Shown: positions 36,298-43,812 of the stretch, piece by piece
How positions within the stretch are numbered: the stretch's first letter is position 1
How the letters are laid out: the number at the start of each line of letters is the position of its first letter
Assembly: GCA_947447355.1 (NCBI GenBank)
Contig: CANFJF010000015.1
Span: forward strand, 1-58,038
Reading direction: 5' to 3'
DNA from: Comamonadaceae bacterium
Lineage (GTDB): Bacteria; Pseudomonadota; Gammaproteobacteria; Burkholderiales; Burkholderiaceae_C
DNA length: 58,038 bases
Notes under the pieces: model-generated
Databases searched by the model: none
Told to the model about the DNA's origin: nothing
Seen by the model: only the letters and a program-made list of their open reading frames with translations
Made by a program: the position numbers and the translations under genes

Positions 36298-38301
36298 ATG
36301 ATCAAAAAACTATTAATCGCAAATCGCGGCGAAATTGTTTGCCGCATTAACCGAACATGCCAGACGATGGGGATTGCGACCGCGACGGTGCATTCGGTTG
36401 CAGACCGCTCCAGCGTTCATGTGCGAACGGTGGGTGAGTCTATTGAGATTGGTGCCGCGCCATCCACTGAGAGTTACTTGAATATCGGCGCCATACTGGC
36501 CGCCGCCAAAACAGTCGGGGCTGATGCCATTCATCCGGGGATCGGCTTTTTGTCTGAGGATCCTATTTTTGCGGAGGCCGTATCCCGGGCAGGCTTGCTT
36601 TTCATCGGGCCATCGCCTGATGTGTTGCGTCGATTTGGTGACAAATGGGCTGCTAAAAGAGAAGCTAGGCTGGTTGGAGTTCCCATTATTGGCGGCAGCG
36701 AGGGCAGTTCAGACGACCCGGCAGAGATTGAGCGATTGATCAGGGTGGAGCTAAAGCTACCCGTGGTTTTAAAGGCTGCAGCGGGAGGCGGGGGCCGAGG
36801 CGTCCGCATTATTCGGGAGCTCGATGGGTTAACAGAAAATATTCAATCAGCAATGCGAGAGGCGCGGACTTCATTTGGGCGTGCTGATTTGATCGTCGAG
36901 GAGTTCATCGCTGCGGCGCGCCACATCGAAGTGCAGATCGCTGGGGACGGAAACGGCAAGGCGATTCATCTTTTTGAACGCGAGTGTTCACTACAGCGCC
37001 GGTTTCAAAAGGTGGTGGAAGAAGCGCCTTCCGTTGGCCTTGACGAAATGCTTAGGCAGAAAATCATACGAGACGCCGTACGCCTAGCGGAGTCTGTCCG
37101 TTATGCCACCCTCGGTACAGTGGAGTTTCTGGTGGCGGACGGTGCACATCATTTTTTGGAGTGCAACCCCAGGCTGCAGGTAGAGCACACCGTGACAGAG
37201 GAGGTCACAGGCATCGACCTAGTGGAACTCCAGTTGCGCATCGCGATGGATGGCCGACTGCCGATTGAACAAGAAGCTGTGACGATGACCGGTCATGCCA
37301 TACAGCTGCGGGTTTACGCTGAAGACCCTGCTGCGGGTTTTGCGCCGTCAACCGGAACTCTCTCTAGCGTTCAATTTCCTGCAGGTTCAAGGGTAGAAAC
37401 GGGGGTCGAGACGGGTTCCATTATCAGCCCGTATTACGACGCGATGATCGCCAAGCTGATCTCCCGCGGAGCCCATCGGGAGGAGGCGATTGAAAGAAGT
37501 TTGATGGCCCTTCGGCAGACCGTCATTGCCGGCGTAGAAACAAATATTCCATTTCTTTTGCGCCTGCTCGAAACCGAACCAGTGAAGGCCGGAACCGCTG
37601 ATAACCGCTACATCGATCGTGAGATTGATACGTTGATCCAACCCATTCAACCGACTCATGAAGATGTGGCGCTGGCTGCTGCTTTGTTGTGGGCAGATCA
37701 AGGCGGTTCTAGCAGGTTAGGTCTCTGGTCGACGAGTGGACCGCTGGCATGGTGGGCTTATCAGGACGGGGCCAAACCGGAGGGCCCTCCGGCTCTGTCA
37801 CTCAAGACATCTGACAACCAGATCTTATCGGTGCGGTTTGGGCATGTGCAGAACAAGTTGCTGGACCTGTCGGTAGACGGGGTCGCCGTCAAGATTCAAA
37901 TTATGTTGGCAGAGGGTGGCGGACGCTTTGTTGTGGCCGTCGGGCAACGCGTGATTGTTGCCCAGTTCGATCGGCGCGATGACGTCATTACGTTGCACGT
38001 TCCATCGGGCCGTCATGTACTGCAATATGTACCTTTCCTCAAACTCGACGTGGGATCTCAATTGATTGAGGGAAGTCTGCTTGCACCCATGATGGGAACA
38101 ATTCTCAAAGTGGGCGTGCAGGTCGGTGATCGGGTTCGAAAAGCCGACGTGCTTGTCGTTGAAGAATCCATGAAGATGGAAATGGCTCTGGTTGCACCGC
38201 TGGATGGCAGAGTGAGTTTTGTCGGTTGCCAAGTTGGCGATGTGGTTGAGCGAAATCAACTGTTGATTGAAATTCAACCCGAAATTGGAGCGATGTCATG
38301 A
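36298..38301 (+). CDS. Acyl-CoA carboxylase alpha subunit (biotin carboxylase + BCCP)
   Basis: A 667-residue fusion: biotin carboxylase (residues ~1-450, with AAAGGGGRGVRIIRE, ECSLQRRFQKVVEEAPS and ECNPRLQVEHTVTEEVTG, given here as parts), a middle linker domain, and a C-terminal biotinyl domain with EESMKMEM, biotin lysine at residue 626. It loads CO2 onto biotin for the beta subunit, which ends 7 bases upstream. The length matches MccA/GccA. Its stop overlaps the lyase start (ATGA). Confidence 0.92.
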   Translation: MIKKLLIANRGEIVCRINRTCQTMGIATATVHSVADRSSVHVRTVGESIEIGAAPSTESYLNIGAILAAAKTVGADAIHPGIGFLSEDPIFAEAVSRAGLLFIGPSPDVLRRFGDKWAAKREARLVGVPIIGGSEGSSDDPAEIERLIRVELKLPVVLKAAAGGGGRGVRIIRELDGLTENIQSAMREARTSFGRADLIVEEFIAAARHIEVQIAGDGNGKAIHLFERECSLQRRFQKVVEEAPSVGLDEMLRQKIIRDAVRLAESVRYATLGTVEFLVADGAHHFLECNPRLQVEHTVTEEVTGIDLVELQLRIAMDGRLPIEQEAVTMTGHAIQLRVYAEDPAAGFAPSTGTLSSVQFPAGSRVETGVETGSIISPYYDAMIAKLISRGAHREEAIERSLMALRQTVIAGVETNIPFLLRLLETEPVKAGTADNRYIDREIDTLIQPIQPTHEDVALAAALLWADQGGSSRLGLWSTSGPLAWWAYQDGAKPEGPPALSLKTSDNQILSVRFGHVQNKLLDLSVDGVAVKIQIMLAEGGGRFVVAVGQRVIVAQFDRRDDVITLHVPSGRHVLQYVPFLKLDVGSQLIEGSLLAPMMGTILKVGVQVGDRVRKADVLVVEESMKMEMALVAPLDGRVSFVGCQVGDVVERNQLLIEIQPEIGAMS

Positions 38302-39272
38302 GTGATTTACCAAAGTTTGTCCATTTCCATGAGGAGGGGCCGCGTGAAGGTTTTCAGATTGAAAAAAACTTGTACACAGTGCAGGAACGAGTTGATCTTA
38401 TCGATGCGCTCTCGGCGTCCGGATTGAGCCAAATTCAAGTTGGATCTTTCGTCAGCGCCAAAGCGGTGCCGACAATGGCCGACATAGACGAAGTCTTCAA
38501 GGCTATTAAGAGGCGCGACGGCGTTCGCTACACCGCCCTTTGGCTAAACGAAGCAGGCTTTCGCAGGGCTCAGTCCACACCGCAAGTGGACATCAGTGCT
38601 TACCTCATGTTCTACACGACGGATGCACTGAGTCTGCGCAATAACAATTGCACGGCGCAAGAAATGCAAGATCGTCAAGAGAAGTGGATCGGTCTTTATC
38701 AGGGTGCCGGTACACCCATTGAGTCGGCCTATATCGTCACCGCATTTGGTTGCAACCTACAAGGTCCAGTGCCGATTTCGGACACTGTCAAAGTCGCAAA
38801 GCACATCATCGCCCTCGCCCGCGAGAACAAGTTCCCGTTGCCCAGGATATTCCTTGCTGACACTGTTGGTTGGGCTGATCCTGAAGAGGTCAAGCGACGT
38901 GTTGGTGCTGTTCGCGACCTTGATAGCGAGTTGCAGATTGGCTTGCATTTGCACGACACACGCGGCATGGGGGCGGCGAACGTCTACGCTGCGCTACAGA
39001 TGGGCGTTGACATGTTCGACAGTTCTATCGCCGGCCTGGGCGGGTGCCCATTTGCAGCCCACACAAATGTTCATGGCGCCGGCAACGTTTGTACCGAGGA
39101 CATGGTTCATATGTGCCATGAGATGGGAATCGAAACAGGTATTGACTTGGAGGCCCTACTTGAAGCTGCAGCGGTCGCTGAACGGGTGTTTAAGCGCACG
39201 CTGACCGGCAAGCTGATGCATGCCGGACTGCCTAACCGACATGGAAATGCGATTGCCGACACCGCAGGGTAA
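38298..39272 (+). CDS. HMG-CoA lyase homologue
   Basis: A 324-residue TIM-barrel lyase. Motifs: EEGPREGFQIEK (Arg16), HLHDTRGMG (His217, His219), GLGGCPFA (Cys250) and GAGNVCTED (Asn263). In the family the first motif is GPRDGLQ, where Asp is a metal ligand; here it is Glu17, so the metal site is slightly altered. It would cleave a 3-hydroxy-3-alkylglutaryl-CoA into acetyl- or acetoacetate-type units, the step after carboxylation and hydration. It overlaps the carboxylase alpha gene by four bases. Confidence 0.87.
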   Translation: MSDLPKFVHFHEEGPREGFQIEKNLYTVQERVDLIDALSASGLSQIQVGSFVSAKAVPTMADIDEVFKAIKRRDGVRYTALWLNEAGFRRAQSTPQVDISAYLMFYTTDALSLRNNNCTAQEMQDRQEKWIGLYQGAGTPIESAYIVTAFGCNLQGPVPISDTVKVAKHIIALARENKFPLPRIFLADTVGWADPEEVKRRVGAVRDLDSELQIGLHLHDTRGMGAANVYAALQMGVDMFDSSIAGLGGCPFAAHTNVHGAGNVCTEDMVHMCHEMGIETGIDLEALLEAAAVAERVFKRTLTGKLMHAGLPNRHGNAIADTAG

Positions 39273-39380
39273 GCGGTCAATCACCAATGGATTCAAACAA
39301 CCTGCCCACCCGTTAGAAGATGCCGAACGGGGCAAAAAAAAGTGACAGGCTGTTCAAGATGTGCACACTAGGAGCGATAA

Positions 39381-40181
39381 ATGACTGAGCAAATACAAAC
39401 GGAAGAAGATGCGGTCTTGTTCGATGTTAAAGACGGCATCGCGACGGTAACCCTGAACCGACCCAAGCAAAGAAATGCGCTTTCGATCGCCGCCATGAAT
39501 GGCCTGTACCAAGCTTGGGAGCGTATTGATGCGAGCCCTGACATTCGCGTGGCGATATTGACATCCAGTGATTGCGGCACATTTTGTGCCGGTATGGACT
39601 TGAAGGAGACCAGCAAGGTCAAGGAAGACACTGGTAAAGATATTCTGACTTTCTTCAAAGATCCTTTTCACTTTCGGATGCGGCGAGTCAAGGTCCCGAT
39701 CATTGCCGCGATGACGGGTCACCTGATCGCGGGCGGCATGTTGATGAGCCTGAACTGTGATTTGCGTGTAGGACTCTCCGGTACCAAGATCGGCATTACT
39801 GAGTCCAAAATTGGCCGCGGATCCCCATGGGGAATGCCGCTGTTGTGGATGTTGCCACAGCCCATGGTCATGGAAATGGTGCTCACGGCCGAGTTGATGG
39901 AGATCGAGAGATTTCGCGAATTGGGGTTCATTAATTATCTAGAAGAGACACCGGATGCCGTTCGAAATCGGGCGACGAAACTAGCGGTTGCGATTCGAGA
40001 CAACGCACCTCTTTCAGTTCAGGCCGGAAAGCGTGCATTACTGACGGCAATGAGTGTGGGGTGTGACACCGGATTAGAAATGGCTTGGCATATTTATCGA
40101 ACCGCTTACGAGAGCGATGATGCCCAAGAGGGGGCAAGAGCCTTCGCACAAAAGCGTGCCCCTGTTTGGAAGGGGTCGTAA
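39381..40181 (+). CDS. Enoyl-CoA hydratase (crotonase) family protein
   Basis: A 266-residue crotonase-fold protein. NRPKQRNALSIAAMNG and GTFCAGMDLKE are present. At the first catalytic Glu position it has Leu (IAGGMLMSLNCD); the second Glu is kept in GITESKIGRG. It follows the lyase gene by 108 bases, with AGGAGCG before the ATG. By position it is the candidate hydratase acting between the carboxylase and the lyase (a glutaconyl-CoA-type hydration), but the single remaining Glu leaves isomerase activity possible. Confidence 0.86.
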   Translation: MTEQIQTEEDAVLFDVKDGIATVTLNRPKQRNALSIAAMNGLYQAWERIDASPDIRVAILTSSDCGTFCAGMDLKETSKVKEDTGKDILTFFKDPFHFRMRRVKVPIIAAMTGHLIAGGMLMSLNCDLRVGLSGTKIGITESKIGRGSPWGMPLLWMLPQPMVMEMVLTAELMEIERFRELGFINYLEETPDAVRNRATKLAVAIRDNAPLSVQAGKRALLTAMSVGCDTGLEMAWHIYRTAYESDDAQEGARAFAQKRAPVWKGS

Positions 40182-40326
40182 TATATGATTGCTATAGGCC
40201 TCAGTGGTATCAGCGGTTGGAATTACGCGTACTAAAACTGGCAGGTATTGGCAATCCCTAAATGACAAGGGATCTGTCCGAATCGACACTATTTCGTTAA
40301 CTGTCTTAAAACTTATACGGGAAGCT

Positions 40327-40950
40327 ATGGCTAGAGTTCGTGCGGATGACTACGAGGAAAAGAGCAACAACATCCTCAACGTGGCGGCAACTTTGTTCGC
40401 AGAATTTGGTTACACGGGTACGCGGATGGAGCAAATCGCAGAAAGTTGCGGTGTTTCCAAATCCATGTTGTATCACTACTTTAAGAAGAAGGAAGATGTT
40501 CTCTTCGCTATTTTGCAAAGTCATGTCACGCGACTCGTCAAGTTGGTTGAAGCCCACCTCCGTGACAAGTCGGAATTAGGGGATGAGGAGTTTTTCCGTG
40601 GTTTTGTTCAGTTGTGGCTGGAGCCATCGTCTGTAGTTCGAGCTAGGCATGTGGTCGGCATGGTCGAGATGAGACATCTAACGGCCGCCCAAAAAAACAA
40701 GCAGGTCAAGCTTGAAAAGGTCTTGTTGGATTTGGTCGGTGACGTACTCGTTAAGTTGAACGGCAAGGTCGCAAGCAACGAAAAACGTGTCTACAGCCTA
40801 CTGCTAATTGGAATGATGAACTGGGTGGAGCTTTGGTACAAGGAAGCGGGTGCAGTCTCTCCGGCAGAGTTGTATAAGATGGTTGGTCGACTTTTTCTCG
40901 ATGGGTTGTTCAATATCAATGGGACCAAGAAAAAGGTCACGACCCGTTAG
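40327..40950 (+). CDS. TetR-family transcriptional regulator of the island
   Basis: A 207-residue TetR/AcrR repressor. The DNA-binding part is ILNVAATLFAEFGYTGTRM then QIAESCGVSKSMLYHYFKKK, followed by an all-helical ligand domain. The ATG at 40327 is chosen over upstream frames (to 40204) since the family N-terminus starts there. It lies within the island and is the only TetR gene in the window, so it is the best candidate for the ACCGACGCGTCGGT sites. TetR regulators of CoA pathways usually release DNA when they bind an acyl-CoA intermediate. It is followed by a clear terminator. Confidence 0.9.
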   Translation: MARVRADDYEEKSNNILNVAATLFAEFGYTGTRMEQIAESCGVSKSMLYHYFKKKEDVLFAILQSHVTRLVKLVEAHLRDKSELGDEEFFRGFVQLWLEPSSVVRARHVVGMVEMRHLTAAQKNKQVKLEKVLLDLVGDVLVKLNGKVASNEKRVYSLLLIGMMNWVELWYKEAGAVSPAELYKMVGRLFLDGLFNINGTKKKVTTR

Positions 40951-40964
40951 CTTCAAGATGGGTG

Positions 40965-40992
40965 CCGCCCTCTTGTGAGGGTGGTTTTTTTT
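40965..40992 (+). terminator. Rho-independent terminator after the tetR gene
   Basis: Stem CCGCCCTC / GAGGGTGG (one G-U pair) around TTGT, followed by eight T residues. It ends the carboxylase-tetR transcription unit. Confidence 0.85.
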
Positions 40993-41000
40993 GAATCATT

Positions 41001-41024
41001 AATAGACCGTTTAGTCGGTCTATT
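41001..41024. promoter_or_regulatory. TetR-type operator 6, variant (DUF35-thiolase operon)
   Basis: AATAGACCG and CGGTCTATT are perfect 9-base arms around TTTAGT. The inner ACCG-N6-CGGT (41006-41019) has the same length and outer arms as the other operators, but a different centre. It lies 71 bases upstream of the DUF35 start, just after the tetR terminator. Confidence 0.68.
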
Positions 41025-41094
41025 TTCGAGTTTGCCATCTTTAATGGCTCTATTTGATCAGACGCTCAAGACATGAACGCACAAGGAGACCCGA

Positions 41095-41508
41095 ATGGGC
41101 AATAGACCCTTGCCGGTGCTGACGCCGCTAAATGCCTCCTTCTGGACTTCAGGTCGAGAGGGCCACCTTTCGATTCTGCGTTGTTGCACATGCAGCACAT
41201 GGATTCATCCCCCTTTACCAATTTGTCCGGAATGCTTGGGCCGTGACTTGAGTCCCCAGCCCGTTTCGGAGCTTGCAACTGTTGAAGGTTTTACCGTTAA
41301 CCATCAGCCATGGATGCCGGGCGATGTCGTTCCATATATCGTCGCGATCGTTAGCCTTAACGAGTGCCCCGAGGTTCATCTCACCACCAATATTGTGGGC
41401 TTGACCGCCGACGCAACTCACATTGGAATGACCGTTCGTGTCGTCTTTGAACACTGCGAGGATGTTTGGTTGCCGCTTTTCACGCCGGTTTTAGAGGAGA
41501 GAACGTGA
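41095..41508 (+). CDS. DUF35 (OB-fold with zinc ribbon) protein
   Basis: A 137-residue DUF35 protein with the ribbon LRCCTCSTW ... PICPECLG and an OB-fold starting SELATVEGFTVNHQPW. CAAGGAGA precedes its ATG. Its stop overlaps the GTG start of the next, thiolase-fold, gene, so the two are translationally coupled; they probably form a complex. It is the second such pair in the window, but the two DUF35 proteins are clearly different in sequence. Confidence 0.88.
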   Translation: MGNRPLPVLTPLNASFWTSGREGHLSILRCCTCSTWIHPPLPICPECLGRDLSPQPVSELATVEGFTVNHQPWMPGDVVPYIVAIVSLNECPEVHLTTNIVGLTADATHIGMTVRVVFEHCEDVWLPLFTPVLEERT

Positions 41509-42671
41509 AAATACCCGAGCGTTCGGCCGTCATCTCTGGCCTAGGACAGTCCGCCATTGGCCGACGGCTTGGTCGAGAGGCGCTTGATCTTTCAATTGAG
41601 GCGTCGTTACAGGCCATTACCGACGCCGGGCTTGACCGCAGTGAAATTGACGGTATATCAACTGGCTCTGGCTATGCGGTCGCACCAGGTGCTTCACCTG
41701 TGTTGACGACGGATCTGAAGGATGCACTTCGTCTCAACTTGAACTGGTATGGCGCGAGTTCGGATTCGACACAAATGTCGGCACTGATCAATGCCTGCAT
41801 GGCGGTGGCTTCTGGCCAGGCAAGGCATGTGCTTGTCTTTCGTACCGTGACCGAGGCCTCATCTCGAGCTAACTTGCAAAGTGAGGACTCATTGGCGAGG
41901 GTCGATGGAGGGATGCAGTGGCGCGCCCCATTTGGTGCCCCGTCCGCCGCTAACTGGGTTAGCCTAATTGCCTCGCGTTACGCTCACGAGTATGGAATGA
42001 CTCGTGAACAACTTGCTTGGGTCGCACTGAATGCACGGCGCAATGCTGTTCTAACACCCCACGCGGTTTACCGGACGCCGTTGACCATGGCGGAATATCT
42101 TTCGTCGCGGATGATTTCCTCGCCGTTGTGCCTCTACGACTGTGATGTCCCGATTGATGGCTCAGTGGCAATGGTGGTGTCTCATATCGACACAGCGCGA
42201 GATCTGCGTTCGACACCCATTCACATCGAAGCGATCAGCGGGCCTCTTTACCAACGTGACACTTGGGACCAACAGCCAGATTTGACCCGCTTTGCTGCTG
42301 CTGATGCGGCGAAGCGCCTATGGAGCAGGACCGATTTGCGTCCTCAAGACGTAGATGTCGCGCAGCTCTATGACGGGTTTAGTTTTCTAGCGCTCTTGTG
42401 GCTCGAAGATATGGGTTTCTGCGGCCGTGGCGAAGCGGCAGCGTTTGTGGAAGGGGGGCATCGTATCGCACTCGATGGTGAGCTTCCAATGAATACGTCA
42501 GGTGGTCAGTTGTCGTTCGGTCGCCTGCATGGGATGGGCCTCCTACACGAAGCTTGCATTCAATTGCGGCAATTGGGTGGTGAGCGCCAGGTGCCAAACC
42601 AGCCGCAGGTAGCGCTTGTGACCAATGGTGGTGGACCAGTTGCATCTGCCGCACTCCTAGTTCGCCGGTAA
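41505..42671 (+). CDS. Thiolase-fold acetyl-CoA acetyltransferase / retro-aldolase-like protein
   Basis: A 388-residue thiolase-superfamily protein of the lipid-transfer class. It starts ERSAVISGLGQSAIGRRLG and has AQLYDGFSFLALLWLEDMGF and MNTSGGQLSFGRLHGMG. At the usual nucleophile position it reads GASSDSTQMSALINACMAV, so the ordinary active Cys motif is not evident. The GTG at 41505 with AGAGGAGA upstream is the start; a TTG further up overlaps the DUF35 gene. With DUF35 it resembles Ltp2-type C-C cleaving complexes; classical thiolysis is the alternative. Confidence 0.83.
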   Translation: MKIPERSAVISGLGQSAIGRRLGREALDLSIEASLQAITDAGLDRSEIDGISTGSGYAVAPGASPVLTTDLKDALRLNLNWYGASSDSTQMSALINACMAVASGQARHVLVFRTVTEASSRANLQSEDSLARVDGGMQWRAPFGAPSAANWVSLIASRYAHEYGMTREQLAWVALNARRNAVLTPHAVYRTPLTMAEYLSSRMISSPLCLYDCDVPIDGSVAMVVSHIDTARDLRSTPIHIEAISGPLYQRDTWDQQPDLTRFAAADAAKRLWSRTDLRPQDVDVAQLYDGFSFLALLWLEDMGFCGRGEAAAFVEGGHRIALDGELPMNTSGGQLSFGRLHGMGLLHEACIQLRQLGGERQVPNQPQVALVTNGGGPVASAALLVRR

Positions 42672-42760
42672 CCCAGCTGATCTCGTTCGTTGTACATGAA
42701 TGAGAGCGATCTGAAAGCTCTCAAATTCATACTCATTCTCGATGACGTGGGCAGGTTTGA

Positions 42761-43765
42761 TCAGCCGATTTGGATATTGAGGTTACGGATAACCTCACCC
42801 CATTTCTCTGTTTCCTTTTTCAGGAAGGCATCAAACCCGGCCGCGTCCAACATGCTCGGGATAACGCCCATCGAGGCCATCTTTTGTTGAATATCTTTGT
42901 CCTGACTGATGGCCATTAAGTTCTGTTCAATTCTTTTTTGGATGGCGATTGGCGTTCGCGCATGTATGAAATAGCCGAACCAGCTGCTCGAAAAAACACC
43001 GCTGGCAACACCAGACTCTTCTACCGTCGGCAGATCGGGGGCTTGTGCCAAACGCTTTTCAGCGGTCACGGCTAGCGCGCGGATTTTGCCCTCCTTGACA
43101 TATTGCATCGATTGCATGGTGTCAAAGTAGACCTTGACCTGACCGCCGATGAAATCAGTGATGGCTTGGGCAGTGCCTTTGTAGGGAACATGCAGCACTT
43201 CAATGCCGGCCTTGGCCGCAAACAGCGCTGCAGCGAGGTGCGGACTGGAGCCTTGACCAGCTGAAGCACACGTTAAAACCCCCGGATTTTTCTTGGCGTA
43301 GTCAACCAACTCCTTGACATTCTTGGCTGGCACAGACGGGTGGACATACAACACGTTGGGGGCTGTAGCCGCCAATGCCAGAGGCACCAAATCTAATGGT
43401 TTGTAAGGCAGTGTCTTGAACATGAATGGATTGGTGACCATGCCCACGCTGCCTAGAAGGAATGTATGACCATCGGGGTTAGCTCTTGCGACTGCTGCCG
43501 CACCCAATGTGGCTCCGGCACCTGGCTTGTTATCCACCACCACGGCCTGGCTCCATTTGTCTTTGAGGCTGTTTGCGTAAATCCGGGCGATGTTATCGGT
43601 CAATCCACCGGGCAAATAAGGGACCACCAGTTGCACTGATTTTTGTGGAAAGTCCTGCGCTATCGCGGTACTGGAAACAAGCGCCCAGGTGGTCATGACC
43701 AGCGCGTCACGGCGCGTTATGAAAGTGGATTCATTCTGGAAATTGGGGGTTTTTTCGCATTTCAT
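42761..43765 (-). CDS. Tripartite tricarboxylate transporter-type binding protein (Bug/TctC family)
   Basis: A 334-residue periplasmic binding protein. After a signal region (ITRRDALVMTTWALVSS, cleavage after AIA) come VQLVVPYLPGGLTDNIARIY and VDNKPGAGATLGAAAVA, diagnostic of Bug proteins. No TctA/TctB permease is present. It lies 47 bases after the start of the fused dehydrogenase gene's upstream neighbour region, i.e. downstream of no shared TetR site; it is probably transcribed on its own. Bug proteins of Burkholderiales bind varied carboxylates. Confidence 0.9.
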   Translation of the reverse strand: MKCEKTPNFQNESTFITRRDALVMTTWALVSSTAIAQDFPQKSVQLVVPYLPGGLTDNIARIYANSLKDKWSQAVVVDNKPGAGATLGAAAVARANPDGHTFLLGSVGMVTNPFMFKTLPYKPLDLVPLALAATAPNVLYVHPSVPAKNVKELVDYAKKNPGVLTCASAGQGSSPHLAAALFAAKAGIEVLHVPYKGTAQAITDFIGGQVKVYFDTMQSMQYVKEGKIRALAVTAEKRLAQAPDLPTVEESGVASGVFSSSWFGYFIHARTPIAIQKRIEQNLMAISQDKDIQQKMASMGVIPSMLDAAGFDAFLKKETEKWGEVIRNLNIQIG

Positions 43766-43812
43766 GTGCGTTGCCTTTTTATGATTTTGATGAGATGAAA
43801 CACAGGGCGCGA

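Noticed and set aside
40204-40326. Extended N-terminus of the TetR gene
   Set aside because: The 41 extra codons have no TetR similarity and the helix-turn-helix starts a few residues after the Met at 40327.
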